Below, piece after piece: positions 26,211 through 35,687 of a DNA stretch of 64,000 bases. Below the pieces are notes generated by a model. The model was not told the origin of the DNA, did no database searches, and saw only the letters and a program-made list of their open reading frames with translations. The DNA is from DATBLQ01 sp036555325 (lineage in GTDB: Bacteria; Pseudomonadota; Alphaproteobacteria; Rhizobiales; Aestuariivirgaceae): NCBI GenBank assembly GCA_036555325.1, contig DATBLQ010000028.1:88589-152588 (forward strand), in the 5' to 3' direction. The stretch's first letter is position 1; the number at the start of each line of letters is the position of its first letter. The position numbers and the translations under genes are program-made.

Positions 26211-28189
26211 ATTCCAAGCGTTCGCGGGCCAAGGTTTCCGGCTTTCAAATTGCGATATCGCGCGAGGGCCCAGAGCGGGAAATATTTCGAGTAGCCGTGA
26301 TAGCGCAGGTAGAACACGCGGGGGAATCCTGTCGCGTTGAACCGCTCTTCCGACCATAAGCCGTCAGGCCGTTGAGTCCGCAAGAGGTAGGAAATGCCGC
26401 GTTCGACGGATTGATGGTTCGCTTCACCAGCGGCCAGGAGACCGAGCAGCGCCCAGGCGGTCTGCGACGGGGTGCTCTCAGCGGCTTCGTGGCCCCGATA
26501 ACTGAGCTTGTAACTTTCGCCGTCTTCTCCCCAGCCGCCGTCGGCATTCTGGATCGACAGGAGAAAATCAACACCACGTCGAATCTCAGGCGATCGCGGG
26601 TCCATGCCGGCCGCGCTCAAGGCGCATAGAGCCGACCAGGTCCCGTATATGTAGTTCATCCCCCAGCGTCCATACCAGCTGCCGTCGTCGCGCTGGGTGC
26701 GGCGTAGAAATTCAGAAGCTTGCGCCATGGCGGGATCGGTGGAAAGCGTGGCGCCGAGCTGCGCCAGCATTGACAGACAACGGGCGGTCACATCGGCGGT
26801 GGGGGGATCGAGCAGTGCACCGTGGTCGGCGAAGGGTATGTTGTTGAGATACTCGTGACTGTTGTCGGCGTCGAAGGCCCCCCAGCCGCCGTTGGCGCTT
26901 TGCAGCGCGCGAACCCATTCGCGACCTCTCGCCACCGCGCGATCGAAGCGCGAAGACGCAGCTCGATCCATGGCCATCACGACGACTGCAGTATCATCGA
27001 GATCGGGGTAGTGGGGGTTGGCGTATTGGAAAGCCCAGCCGCCAGGGCGAACCTCCTTGCGACGCGCGGCCCAATCGCCGACGGTGTCGAGAATCTGCAA
27101 GGGTGTGAGCCAGTCGAGACCTCTGGCGGCCTGCTTGAGTGCCGCGTCCGCGCCCGTCTCCATGAGAGCGTGACAGGCGAGGGCGGTATCCCAGACGGGC
27201 GACACGCAGGGCTGGCAATAGGCCTCAGCGTCCTTGACGATCAGGAGCCTGTCTATCGCGGCCCGGGCCATGACCCTGTCCGGATGATCCTCAGGATACC
27301 CCAGCGCATCGAATGCCATAACGGAATTGACCATGGCCGGGAAAATTGCGCCGAGACCGTTGAGGCCGTTCAGCCGCTCCTTGATGAAGGCCACAGCGCT
27401 GTCAATCGCGCTGCGGCGCAGAGATTGCTGCATCAGCGGCTCCGCCAAACGCAGTAGGGCGTCGACGGCGCTGAAGAAAATGAACCACCGCCACGTCTGA
27501 TGCGGCGCCTTCGATCGCGCGCGTATGGTGTGCGGCGGGGACGTGAAGAGCTCATCGATGCCGATACCGTCGGGGTTGCGCGCTGAGGGTTTCAGCGCCT
27601 GCAGGATCAGCAACGGGACGATCACGGTTCTCGCCCAATACGAAATCTTCGACAGGTGGAACGGAAACCAATCCGGGAGCAGCATGATCTCCACAGGCAT
27701 GACAGGCACGCTGCGCCAAGAGAGGACGCCGAACAGAGCAAGCAGGGTCCGCGTGAAGACGTTGCTATTAACAGCTCCGCCGCGAGCAAGAATTGCTTCG
27801 CGGGCGCGGCGCATGTGATCGTCCATGGGAGAGTCGCCGATCATCTTTAGGGCGAAATACGCCTTGACGCTGGCACTCATATCGAACTTGCCAGCATGGA
27901 AGAGCGGCCATCCTCCATGTGCGCCCTGGACGCGGCGCAAATAGGACGCGATTTTTGCTTCGAGAGCAGCGTTCCTTGGCTCGCCGAGATAGCGCCCGAA
28001 CAGTACATATTCGGACGGGATGGTGGCATCGGCTTCGAGCTCGAACACCCAGTGGCCGTCGGGCTGTTGGCGATCGAGGAGGGCGCTGATGGCGGTGCTG
28101 ATGGCTAGCTCGAGAGCAGGTTCGGCGGGTGCAGCAGCAACTTTCACTGCGCGATCGGCGATGCTTTGGTCGATGGTCTTTGCGCCCAT
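26207..28189 (-). CDS. shc: Squalene-hopene cyclase
   Basis: This 660-residue enzyme (also hpnF) cyclises squalene to hopene and diplopterol at the inner membrane. The DXDD motif DLDDTA is at 396-401, with D398 as the expected protonating residue. Several QW repeats are visible, such as LLDRQQPDGHWVFEL, LRRTQRDDGSWYGRWG, LLSIQNADGGWGEDG and LLRTQRPDGLWSEE. I start it at ATG 28189, four bases after the hpnE stop. An in-frame ATG at 28225 inside hpnE would add 12 residues. A long open frame goes further upstream, but only this part is homologous. Confidence 0.96.
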   Translation of the reverse strand: MGAKTIDQSIADRAVKVAAAPAEPALELAISTAISALLDRQQPDGHWVFELEADATIPSEYVLFGRYLGEPRNAALEAKIASYLRRVQGAHGGWPLFHAGKFDMSASVKAYFALKMIGDSPMDDHMRRAREAILARGGAVNSNVFTRTLLALFGVLSWRSVPVMPVEIMLLPDWFPFHLSKISYWARTVIVPLLILQALKPSARNPDGIGIDELFTSPPHTIRARSKAPHQTWRWFIFFSAVDALLRLAEPLMQQSLRRSAIDSAVAFIKERLNGLNGLGAIFPAMVNSVMAFDALGYPEDHPDRVMARAAIDRLLIVKDAEAYCQPCVSPVWDTALACHALMETGADAALKQAARGLDWLTPLQILDTVGDWAARRKEVRPGGWAFQYANPHYPDLDDTAVVVMAMDRAASSRFDRAVARGREWVRALQSANGGWGAFDADNSHEYLNNIPFADHGALLDPPTADVTARCLSMLAQLGATLSTDPAMAQASEFLRRTQRDDGSWYGRWGMNYIYGTWSALCALSAAGMDPRSPEIRRGVDFLLSIQNADGGWGEDGESYKLSYRGHEAAESTPSQTAWALLGLLAAGEANHQSVERGISYLLRTQRPDGLWSEERFNATGFPRVFYLRYHGYSKYFPLWALARYRNLKAGNLGPRTLGM

Positions 28190-28193
28190 GAGC

Positions 28194-29444
28194 TTATACA
28201 CGTTCCCTACAGTGCTGTGCGGCATGATGGCCCGAGCGTATGGCGCCCTCGATCGTTGCCGGCAGGCCGGTCCGCACCCAATCGCCAGCGAGAACCAGAT
28301 TGATCCAGCGTGTGAGACTTGCTGGACGTTTGGCGTTCTCTGCTGGCAGTGCTGCGAAGGTCGCCCGTCGTTCCTTGATGATCTGCCACGGCGGGATGGC
28401 TCCATTGAGGCCGGTTGCTGCAGCCAATTCACGCCACAAGGCGGCGGCGAGGGTTTCGCGCGCGACATCGAGCAGCCGGTCCGCAGCGCTGATGGTAATT
28501 GCAAGCCGGTCGCGGAATGAGAAGATCCACTCGATGGTGCCGTTCGCGACACCGATGACAGGCGCAAGCTGAGCCGGAGGAAAAACTTTGAAATGCGCAT
28601 TGACAATTGAGCGAAACTCGCTTGGCGCGGGAAGGTTGGGAACGAGCGTGGTTGCCACCCAAGGCGGCACGGCCAGGATGACAGAGTCATCCGCCGACAC
28701 GCGAACAACTTCATCACCGAAGTTGAGCTCCTCGACATTGCGGGTTGCGAAACTGATGGAGCGCAGCCGACGGCCATAGCGTATCGTCGCCCCGCCTTTC
28801 TCAAGAACGCGTAGCGCTGGATCGACAAAGGCCTCCGACAACCCATCCCTGGCGATAAGCGGCCGGCAGGCGCGGCCTCCTTTCACAAGCGTCTCGCGCA
28901 GGACCGAGGCGGCCAAGCCGCAGGAGGATTCGGCCGGGTCAGTGTTCAGGGCTGCCTGAAGAATAGGCTTCCACAGCCTTTCATAGAGAGGACCGCTACA
29001 CGCCATGGCGCGACCGACCGGGCGGTCGTCTGGTGCCCAGAGCAAAGCTGCCGCCCGAAGATAATCTTGCGCGCGCGTGTGGGGTACCCGGCGACGACGG
29101 TTGAAGATCCACCACGGAATTGCGCCGTCATTGAGCCTCAGACGCCATCGCTCAGTGGACGCCATATCAACGAAATCGAATGTGGCGTCCGCGGGGCCTT
29201 TCAGGCGTTCAGCCGCACCGATCGCAGAAAGATAGGCAAGGGTTGAACGGTTGCCTGAAAGGACGAGATGATTGCCGTTGTCGATCCTCATTCCGAGGAT
29301 CGGATCGAAGAATGACCGGCAGCGACCGCCAGCCTGGGCCGCCGCCTCGTACAGGCGCACCTCAGCACCGTTCTCCATCAGGCGAACCGCCGCGGCTAGG
29401 CCGGCCAATCCGGCACCAACGACATGTACGACTTGCTTGCCCAT
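28194..29444 (-). CDS. hpnE: Hydroxysqualene dehydroxylase HpnE
   Basis: This 416-residue FAD amine-oxidase-like protein reduces hydroxysqualene to squalene, the third step of the bacterial HpnCDE squalene route. The N-terminal VVHVVGAGLAGLAAAVRL and YEAAAQAGGRC form the FAD fold. NGNHLVLSGN and a C-terminal LVLAGDWVRTGLPATIEGAIRSGHHAA close the FAD site as in carotenoid desaturase relatives. The ATG shares its A with the TGA of hpnD (TGATG), so translation is coupled. Upstream in-frame codons inside hpnD are not used. Confidence 0.92.
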   Translation of the reverse strand: MGKQVVHVVGAGLAGLAAAVRLMENGAEVRLYEAAAQAGGRCRSFFDPILGMRIDNGNHLVLSGNRSTLAYLSAIGAAERLKGPADATFDFVDMASTERWRLRLNDGAIPWWIFNRRRRVPHTRAQDYLRAAALLWAPDDRPVGRAMACSGPLYERLWKPILQAALNTDPAESSCGLAASVLRETLVKGGRACRPLIARDGLSEAFVDPALRVLEKGGATIRYGRRLRSISFATRNVEELNFGDEVVRVSADDSVILAVPPWVATTLVPNLPAPSEFRSIVNAHFKVFPPAQLAPVIGVANGTIEWIFSFRDRLAITISAADRLLDVARETLAAALWRELAAATGLNGAIPPWQIIKERRATFAALPAENAKRPASLTRWINLVLAGDWVRTGLPATIEGAIRSGHHAAQHCRERV

Positions 29445-30292
29445 CACACGATCGCGTAGCGGGCAAGGATCCACAGAAGGCGGGGACGGCTGATGCTCAC
29501 TGGACCTCGCGGCGGGGACCAGCCACGTCGCACCAGCGCGTCGAGCTTCAGTTTATAGACCTCGGCCATGATCCTTGGCGCGCGCACGGTTCGCCGCGGG
29601 CAGCGCTGCATGATTTCATCGGCCCGGCGAAAATGGAGGCGTGCGCGCTCGGTCACGGGGGCACAGGCTTCGGCAAGTCGCTCCGAGCGCAGCGCAGAGT
29701 GAGGATCGGTGGTGAAGATGCCTGCTCGCTTCAGTGCCTCGAGCGGCAGATAAAGTCGGCCGTTGTCCGCGTCCTCATCGAGATCGCGAAGGATATTGGT
29801 CAATTGCAGGGCGCGGCCCAGATGATGGGCCAGCTCATGTCCGTCCTCAGCCCCCAAGCCGAACACCTTCACGCAAAGACGGCCAACGGCGCTGGCGACA
29901 CGGTCGCAATAAAGTTCAAGAGTGGAAAAATCGGGCGCACGAATGTTGGATACGACATCCATCTCCATCCCATCGATGATGGCGAGCATATCCTTCTTGT
30001 CGAGTTCAAATTTCTCCACCGCTTTCGACAGAGCTTGGAGGCGCGTTGGTGGGACACCGGCATAGAGCGCATCGACATCTTCTCGCCAACCTGTGAGCTC
30101 GCGCAAGCGTTCATCACGCTGGCCGCTGCTGTCGGCGATGTCGTCGACGGCCCGGCAAAACGCGTAGATTTCGAAGATGGCTTCGCGGCGGATAGGCGGC
30201 AAAATTCGCATGGCGGTGTAAAACGTGCTGCCCGATGCGCGCGCGGCAGCCGATTCGACCGGTGCGGCGGCGGGAGACCGATCATCCTTCAA
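29444..30292 (-). CDS. hpnD: Presqualene diphosphate synthase HpnD
   Basis: This 282-residue trans-isoprenyl diphosphate synthase condenses two farnesyl diphosphates to presqualene diphosphate. The two aspartate-rich motifs are DDIAD (50-54) and RDLDEDADN (from D170). The phytoene/squalene synthase signature YCDRVASAVGRL lies between them. No ATG lies before residue 28, which is already inside conserved sequence, so TTG at 30292 is taken as the start. AGGGAG seven bases before it supports this. It overlaps the end of hpnC by 11 bp. Confidence 0.92.
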   Translation of the reverse strand: MKDDRSPAAAPVESAAARASGSTFYTAMRILPPIRREAIFEIYAFCRAVDDIADSSGQRDERLRELTGWREDVDALYAGVPPTRLQALSKAVEKFELDKKDMLAIIDGMEMDVVSNIRAPDFSTLELYCDRVASAVGRLCVKVFGLGAEDGHELAHHLGRALQLTNILRDLDEDADNGRLYLPLEALKRAGIFTTDPHSALRSERLAEACAPVTERARLHFRRADEIMQRCPRRTVRAPRIMAEVYKLKLDALVRRGWSPPRGPVSISRPRLLWILARYAIV

Positions 30293-31163
30293 CGGGCGAC
30301 TCCCTATGAGCGGTCACGGCGCGGCGCGCGCGCCGCCCCACCCCGCGAAGGAGGCCTGCGACGCTTAGCGCTGCAACGCTCAAGGACGACAGATGAGTCC
30401 GCTCGCTCAACGGGTCGTGCGCGGCGAGCCTGTCGTGCAGCGCCTCGGCAAGCCGGTGGATTATCGATATCTCGAAACTCAAGCGCAGGTCGCTGACCGC
30501 TAGAGCCAAGAGTTCTGAACTGTTAAGCAAACCGTGAATACCCGCCATCAGGTCATCGAAGCATCGGCGCAGGGCGGGCGTAGCCGCGGCGGCACCCAAA
30601 TCGTCGATGCTGGCACCGGCACGATCCAACGCATCGAGCGGAACGTAGACGCGCCCGAGCCGGCGATAATCCAAGGCGCAGTCCTGAATGTGATTGATGA
30701 TCTGCAGCGCGGCGCACAATGGATCAGAGTATATCCACGTCTTGCGGCTCTCGCCATGAACATCAAGCACGAAACGGCCCACAGGCATGGCGGAATAGGT
30801 GCAATAATTCATGAGATCAGCCCAGTCGCGATACCGCAACTTGCTGACATCCATGCGGAAGGCGGTAAGCAAATCCTGCGCATGGCGAGGGGTGAGGTTG
30901 CGTTCGAGCAATGTTTGGTGCAGCCGTTCCGCCTCCGCGCTTCGCTTGCCCTTGCCAAGCAGGCCGTTTTCCAGCTGGTCGAGGAGAGCGAGTTTGTCAC
31001 GCTCAGCGAGGGAAGGGTGGTCGGCGACATCATCGGCCGTTCTCACGAACTCGTAGAATGCCAGGATTGCGCTGCGGTGACGAGGATGGATGAGGCGAGA
31101 GGCTACGGGAAAATTCTCATCCAAGTGACCCTTTCCGGAACGCATGTCGACGGCAGCTTTCAT
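30282..31163 (-). CDS. hpnC: Hydroxysqualene synthase HpnC
   Basis: This 293-residue protein converts presqualene diphosphate to hydroxysqualene. It has the squalene-synthase fold with DDVAD (44-48), YCTYSAMPVGRFVLDVHG and IINHIQDCALDYRRLGRVYVP, whose DCALD (161-165) is the second aspartate motif. The ATG at 31163 overlaps the hpnB stop as ATGA. The open frame upstream, inside hpnB, is ignored. The C-terminal 40 residues are basic and Ala-rich (VAGLLRGVGRRARRAVTAHR) and may touch the membrane. Confidence 0.92.
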   Translation of the reverse strand: MKAAVDMRSGKGHLDENFPVASRLIHPRHRSAILAFYEFVRTADDVADHPSLAERDKLALLDQLENGLLGKGKRSAEAERLHQTLLERNLTPRHAQDLLTAFRMDVSKLRYRDWADLMNYCTYSAMPVGRFVLDVHGESRKTWIYSDPLCAALQIINHIQDCALDYRRLGRVYVPLDALDRAGASIDDLGAAAATPALRRCFDDLMAGIHGLLNSSELLALAVSDLRLSFEISIIHRLAEALHDRLAAHDPLSERTHLSSLSVAALSVAGLLRGVGRRARRAVTAHRESPVEG

Positions 31164-32323
31164 TGGACTTCCGATACATTGGCCTGCGCCCGGCCCTTCC
31201 AATGCCCACCTTTGCCGCTTGCATGTTGATAGGCGGAATGAAGAGTGAAAACCATATAGGCGCAAGCTATTGCTGGCAAGGCGAGGCCCCACAAAGGGCT
31301 GACGCCATAAAACCGCAGCAGGGGTTGGAAGGCCAAGGCCATCGTTATCCAGCAGGCGGCAGCCAATGCTTGTGGAAGACCGGCGGCGCACAACGCAAGT
31401 CCCGGAGGGACGAGATAAAGAAAAGTCATGCCTGCCAGCGTTCCCGCCAACCAAAGCGGCGAGCGCCGCAATTGTTCGTATGCAGAACGCGACACCATCC
31501 GGTCGACATCCCATACTCGGGCATAGTGACGCAAACTCTGCACGCGCTCGGTGAGGTCAAGCCGAATCGGGCCCAGCGGCTTCAGGAGTCGCGCCAACGC
31601 ACAATCGTCGATCAGATTGCCGCGAATGCTCGCCAACCCTCCGACGGCCGCGAGCGCGTCCAACCGCACGAGCATGCAGCCTCCTGCTGCTGCGGCAATC
31701 TTCAGCCGCTGCTGATTGACCCATTCGAACGGGTAGAGTTTTCGAAAGAAAAATACGAAGGCGGGAATGAGGGCCCGCTCGGGGAAACTCTCGCAGCGCA
31801 ATTTCGCCATCAGCGAGGTTAAAACAAGGCCGCTCGACTCGGCGCGGGACACAAGCAGTTTCAGCGTGTCCGCGGCAAAGGCGATGTCGGCATCGGTGAA
31901 GAGAAGGTAGCGAGGCGGCTTGGGAACATTCGTTATGCGATCAAGCCCCTGCTGCATTGCCCAGAGTTTTCCGGTCCAGCCGGGCATGAGGGGACGGCCA
32001 GTCAGGACTGTCAGCAGGTTGGGACTCCGTGCCTCCGCGATGTTTCTGGCCGAGGCTGCGGTTGCATCGATGCTCTGATCGTCGATGAGGATCACGTGAA
32101 AGGAACCCGGATAGTCGAGATCGAGAAGAGTGGCGAAGCATTTTGAAATCATGTCGCTTTCATTGCGGGCCGGTACAATGGCCACGACCGATGGCCAAGA
32201 ACGAGGCTCCTTGACTGGCGGCCCATCCTCAAAGACCGGAGCGCGCCAAAAGTTGCCGCGGGCGGCAATCAAATAGATCCAGCTCATAAAAATGGCCGCC
32301 GCTATGGCAAGCACCGCTGTCAT
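31160..32323 (-). CDS. hpnB: Hopanoid-cluster glycosyltransferase HpnB
   Basis: A 387-residue GT-A family 2 glycosyltransferase: VVAIVPARNESDMI at 46-60, LIDDQSIDAT and the metal-binding TDADIAFA with D144 and D146. One membrane helix lies at the N-terminus and a hydrophobic C-terminal half (about 290-370) has three or four helices. HpnB is associated with hopanoid clusters and is presumed to glycosylate hopanoids; its direct substrate is not settled. A very strong AGGAGGAG site precedes the ATG at 32323. It is the first gene of the coupled minus-strand operon hpnB-C-D-E-shc-hpnG. Confidence 0.88.
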   Translation of the reverse strand: MTAVLAIAAAIFMSWIYLIAARGNFWRAPVFEDGPPVKEPRSWPSVVAIVPARNESDMISKCFATLLDLDYPGSFHVILIDDQSIDATAASARNIAEARSPNLLTVLTGRPLMPGWTGKLWAMQQGLDRITNVPKPPRYLLFTDADIAFAADTLKLLVSRAESSGLVLTSLMAKLRCESFPERALIPAFVFFFRKLYPFEWVNQQRLKIAAAAGGCMLVRLDALAAVGGLASIRGNLIDDCALARLLKPLGPIRLDLTERVQSLRHYARVWDVDRMVSRSAYEQLRRSPLWLAGTLAGMTFLYLVPPGLALCAAGLPQALAAACWITMALAFQPLLRFYGVSPLWGLALPAIACAYMVFTLHSAYQHASGKGGHWKGRAQANVSEVQ

Positions 32324-32551
32324 CACTCCTCCTCTATTTGTCGTCGGGCCATTGAATAGTCGAGCATGGTCAGAATTACAACGCGGGCCCGCGCTCATTG
32401 AACGCACCCGCTGTCCCGCCCGTGCCTTCTCGCTGCCATCGTGATGACATCTCGAGGGTTTAGGCAACCATGGCGCGAGCAGGCCGAAGGGCCTCAAGCC
32501 AACAGGGAGTTGATCTGGCATGTACAGCATGAGGAGGTTGGAGGCGTTCCA

Positions 32552-33004
32552 ATGGCGGTGACCAAGTGCTGGATTTCGCTTGCCGCGATATTGATGCTGG
32601 CCGTGGCCGTGCAAGGCAAGGCATGGGCCAGCGATCCGACCGGGGACTGGCTTACCGAAGACGGCGATGCAGTGATCAGAATCGCGAATTGTGAGGAGGC
32701 GCTCTGCGGCACCATCGCCTGGGTCAAGAAACCCGGAACTGATCGCAACAATCCCGACCCGGCAAAGCGAGACGCCGACATCGTGGGCATACAAATCCTG
32801 ATGGGCATGAAGCATGTATCCGACAACAAGTGGGAGGGCGAGGTCTACAACGCGAAGAACGGCAAGAACTATCTCGCCTATCTGACCCTCGTTAAGCCCG
32901 ATGTGTTGCGAATAGAAGGCTGTGTATTGGGTGGCCTCTTTTGTGGCGGAGAAGACTGGGTCCGGCAAAGCGAGCCTCTGCCGGTTGCGCAAGATCAGAA
33001 CTGA
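32552..33004 (+). CDS. DUF2147 secreted protein
   Basis: A 150-residue protein with a signal peptide (ISLAAILMLAVAVQG, likely cut after AWA at about 27) and one DUF2147 domain. The motifs are GDWLTEDGDAVIRIANC, LCGTIAWV and LGGLFCGGEDW, which form a lipocalin-like periplasmic beta fold. Conserved cysteines suggest a disulfide. I use the ATG at 32552; the frame is open to 32441 but the added residues look like noise. It is divergent from hpnB (228 bp between starts) and tail-to-tail with hpnN without a single spare base. Location suggests, but does not prove, a link to hopanoid export. Confidence 0.82.
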   Translation: MAVTKCWISLAAILMLAVAVQGKAWASDPTGDWLTEDGDAVIRIANCEEALCGTIAWVKKPGTDRNNPDPAKRDADIVGIQILMGMKHVSDNKWEGEVYNAKNGKNYLAYLTLVKPDVLRIEGCVLGGLFCGGEDWVRQSEPLPVAQDQN

Positions 33005-35590
33005 TCAGGCCTTTTTTCGCGGGGTGCCCATCAGCGCCGGTTGGAAGAGCACGGCCGCGGCCAGGGTGCAAACCAGCGACAGGGCCATGAGCTTGCCCAT
33101 GCTCGAAGTGCCTGGATGGTTCGAGAGCCAAAGGCTACCAAAGGCCGTGGCGGTCGTCATGGCACTGTATATGACAGCGCGGGTCAAGCTCGATTGCAGC
33201 AGGTTGGTGCGGCCGGCTCTCCAAGCCATGATGTAGTAGATCTTGAATGCGACGCCGACCCCGAGCAGGAGCGGCAGGGCGATGATGTTGGCGAAGTTCA
33301 GCGGAAGACCGATGAGGACGCATAGTTCAAGCGTCACCACCCCAGCCAACATCAGCGGCACGAGTGTCAGCAAAACATCGCCCAATCGGCGCAGAACGAT
33401 CCACAACAGAAGTGCGATCGAAACCAGGGCAAATATCCCGGCCTGAATAAAAGCGCGGACAATGGTGTGCCCGGATTCCTGAATGGAAACGGGAGTGCCG
33501 GTCGCACGCGGCTCGATGGCGAGAACGGCCTTGGCGAAACGGCGCAGCACTTCGTTGTCGTTTGGATCACCCTTGGGTGCGACATCAACGCGGGCGCGCC
33601 CATCGGATACAATCCAATCGCGCTTGATCTCAGCAGGCAACGTGTCGAGCGTCACGGACTTGGCAGTCAAGGCGATACGCAGGTCGCTCAAGCCCTGTTG
33701 CAGCGGAGGAATGATCGCCTGGTGCGCAGCGTTTCTTCTTTCGGCGGGCGCGCCGGCAAGGGCAGAGAGAGCAGCGGACAGGCGCCGCGCCGCAACCTCC
33801 CCCGGTGAGTCGGCGCTTCCCGCCGCTTGCGACAGCCCATTGGCAGCGATCCGCAAGGCTTGCACGTTGTCGTTATCGCTGGCGACGCGAGGTGCGCCGG
33901 GATTGAGAGCGTTCTTAAGTCTTTCGGCCGCGTTGGCAATGAGTTCGAGCTTCTGCGGCTGATCGGCGGGGACAAGGTCGCTGAGGGTCGTTGTTCGCGC
34001 CACTTCGGGAAGCTTGGCGAGGCGCGCGGCGATGGCATCGGCTTCCTGGAGCGAGGGAGCCAGGATGATGATCGAATTCATGCCGGTCGTGGGGTCGTTC
34101 CTGAGTTCGAGGTAGGTTGCAACCGATTCAACTTTAGGATTCCGCAAGTTGATCGGATTGAAGTCGAACCGCAGGGCGAGCAGCAGGGGCAGGCCGGCGG
34201 TGGCGACAATGAGCGTGCCGGCAATGATGGGTATCCGGTACCGCTCAAGGAAACGGTCGAGCGGAGCGAGTGCGGCATAGCCGAGGGGCTCGGGCTCTCC
34301 CGGCGGGTTGAAGAGGAAGAGCAGAGCGGGAAGCAATGTCACGCTGCTGATAAACGCGACGATCATGCCAGTTCCGGCAATCAATCCGAGTTCCGACAGG
34401 CCGCGATAATCGGTGGGGAGGAACGAGAAAAATCCCGCGGCGGTGGCGGCGGCGGCCAAGGTCAACGGAACGCCCACGGAGGCGCCAGCTTTGAGCAGCG
34501 CAGGCTTCAGGATGCCGTGAGCATAACGCTCAGTTCGGTAGCGGACGCTGAACTGAATGCCAAAATCAACTCCGATACCGATAAAAAGTGCCGCGAAGGC
34601 CACGGAAATCAGGTTGAGAGCCCCAACCATCATCAGTCCAAGGGCGGCGGTGATCGCAAGGCCTGCCATGAGACTCAAAAAAACAGCGCCAATGATGCGG
34701 AATGAATGCAAGGCGAGCCAAAGAATGATGAGCACGGCAATGATGGTTAGACCGGTGTTGACAAGAGCACCCTCTTTGACGGTGGCAAATTCCTCATCGG
34801 CGAGGGAGATGGGTCCGGTCAGCTTCACCTTGGCGCCAAGCTCAGAGGCGAGGTTCAACTTGGTGGCCGTCTGGCGTATGGCAGTTGTTGCGGCACGGCC
34901 GGGTTCCAGCTGAGTGAAGTCGAGGATCGGTCTCACCTCGATGTAGCGGCGCAGTTCACTTCGGGTGGCGGGCCTGCCGTTCATCAGAACCTGCCATGAA
35001 AAACTTGCCGGCCGACCCGCCAGAACATTCTCGACCGTTTCGCTCAGCAGGTTCATGGAGAAGACCGCATCGTCGAGCTTGAGTTGACCGGCGCTAACAC
35101 CCGTGAGGGCGAGCCCAATGCTCTCCATCAACCCCTTCAGGCTCGGTTCGGCAGCCAGCCGGCTGAGCAGGGGCTCGGCCGTCGCAAGCTTCTGGCTGAT
35201 ACCGGCAACTTCCTGGGTCGAAAGATAGAGCAGGGCATTGCTTTCAAAGAATTGGCCGCCACCTGGTTCCGCTACGGAAACAATGACATCCTTGCGGTCG
35301 ACCAGCGCCTGAGCCAGCCTTTCGCTTGCCAGCTTGGCGAGTTCAGGGGTCGGCGCCTCAACCACAACAAGGATGATTTCGTTGCGCTGGGGAAAGGCCT
35401 TTTCGTACGCCGCTTCACGCTGCCGCCACGGAATATGGGGCGATAAGAGCTGGCTTACGTCGGTGCTAATGGCGAAATGCCGAACGGCATAGACGGTGGA
35501 GCCGACAGTCAGAAGCACCGCCGCGAGAATGACGATCCAGGCATGGCGGGTGCACAAGTCTATTGTTCGTACGAGAATCTTCTGCAGCAT
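33005..35590 (-). CDS. hpnN: Hopanoid transporter HpnN (MMPL/RND family)
   Basis: An 861-residue RND-type transporter of the MMPL group that in Rhodopseudomonas moves hopanoids to the outer membrane. It has the expected twofold layout: a first helix (HAWIVILAAVLLTVG), a periplasmic domain, five to six helices around GVDFGIQFSVRYRTE and AAAATAAGFFSFLPTDYRGLSELGLI, then a second periplasmic domain and six further helices ending in FQPALMG. ATG 35590 is chosen over TTG 35599. Its last base touches the end of the DUF2147 gene. It is divergent from ispA (97 bp). Confidence 0.9.
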   Translation of the reverse strand: MLQKILVRTIDLCTRHAWIVILAAVLLTVGSTVYAVRHFAISTDVSQLLSPHIPWRQREAAYEKAFPQRNEIILVVVEAPTPELAKLASERLAQALVDRKDVIVSVAEPGGGQFFESNALLYLSTQEVAGISQKLATAEPLLSRLAAEPSLKGLMESIGLALTGVSAGQLKLDDAVFSMNLLSETVENVLAGRPASFSWQVLMNGRPATRSELRRYIEVRPILDFTQLEPGRAATTAIRQTATKLNLASELGAKVKLTGPISLADEEFATVKEGALVNTGLTIIAVLIILWLALHSFRIIGAVFLSLMAGLAITAALGLMMVGALNLISVAFAALFIGIGVDFGIQFSVRYRTERYAHGILKPALLKAGASVGVPLTLAAAATAAGFFSFLPTDYRGLSELGLIAGTGMIVAFISSVTLLPALLFLFNPPGEPEPLGYAALAPLDRFLERYRIPIIAGTLIVATAGLPLLLALRFDFNPINLRNPKVESVATYLELRNDPTTGMNSIIILAPSLQEADAIAARLAKLPEVARTTTLSDLVPADQPQKLELIANAAERLKNALNPGAPRVASDNDNVQALRIAANGLSQAAGSADSPGEVAARRLSAALSALAGAPAERRNAAHQAIIPPLQQGLSDLRIALTAKSVTLDTLPAEIKRDWIVSDGRARVDVAPKGDPNDNEVLRRFAKAVLAIEPRATGTPVSIQESGHTIVRAFIQAGIFALVSIALLLWIVLRRLGDVLLTLVPLMLAGVVTLELCVLIGLPLNFANIIALPLLLGVGVAFKIYYIMAWRAGRTNLLQSSLTRAVIYSAMTTATAFGSLWLSNHPGTSSMGKLMALSLVCTLAAAVLFQPALMGTPRKKA

Positions 35591-35687
35591 CGTGGGCAAC
35601 GTAAACCATGTTTGCGATTTTTACAGTTGGTGCGACATTCAGTGGATGCATGATGGGGAAAGTTATCGACCGTAAAGTGGTGATGTC

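Noticed and set aside
29180..30496. A 438-codon open frame on the plus strand opposite hpnE, hpnD and hpnC
   Set aside because: Arg/Gly/Ala-rich antisense shadow without motifs; the minus-strand genes are certain.
33827..34705. A 292-codon open frame opposite hpnN
   Set aside because: Antisense shadow of a conserved transporter gene, with no ribosome-binding site or family.
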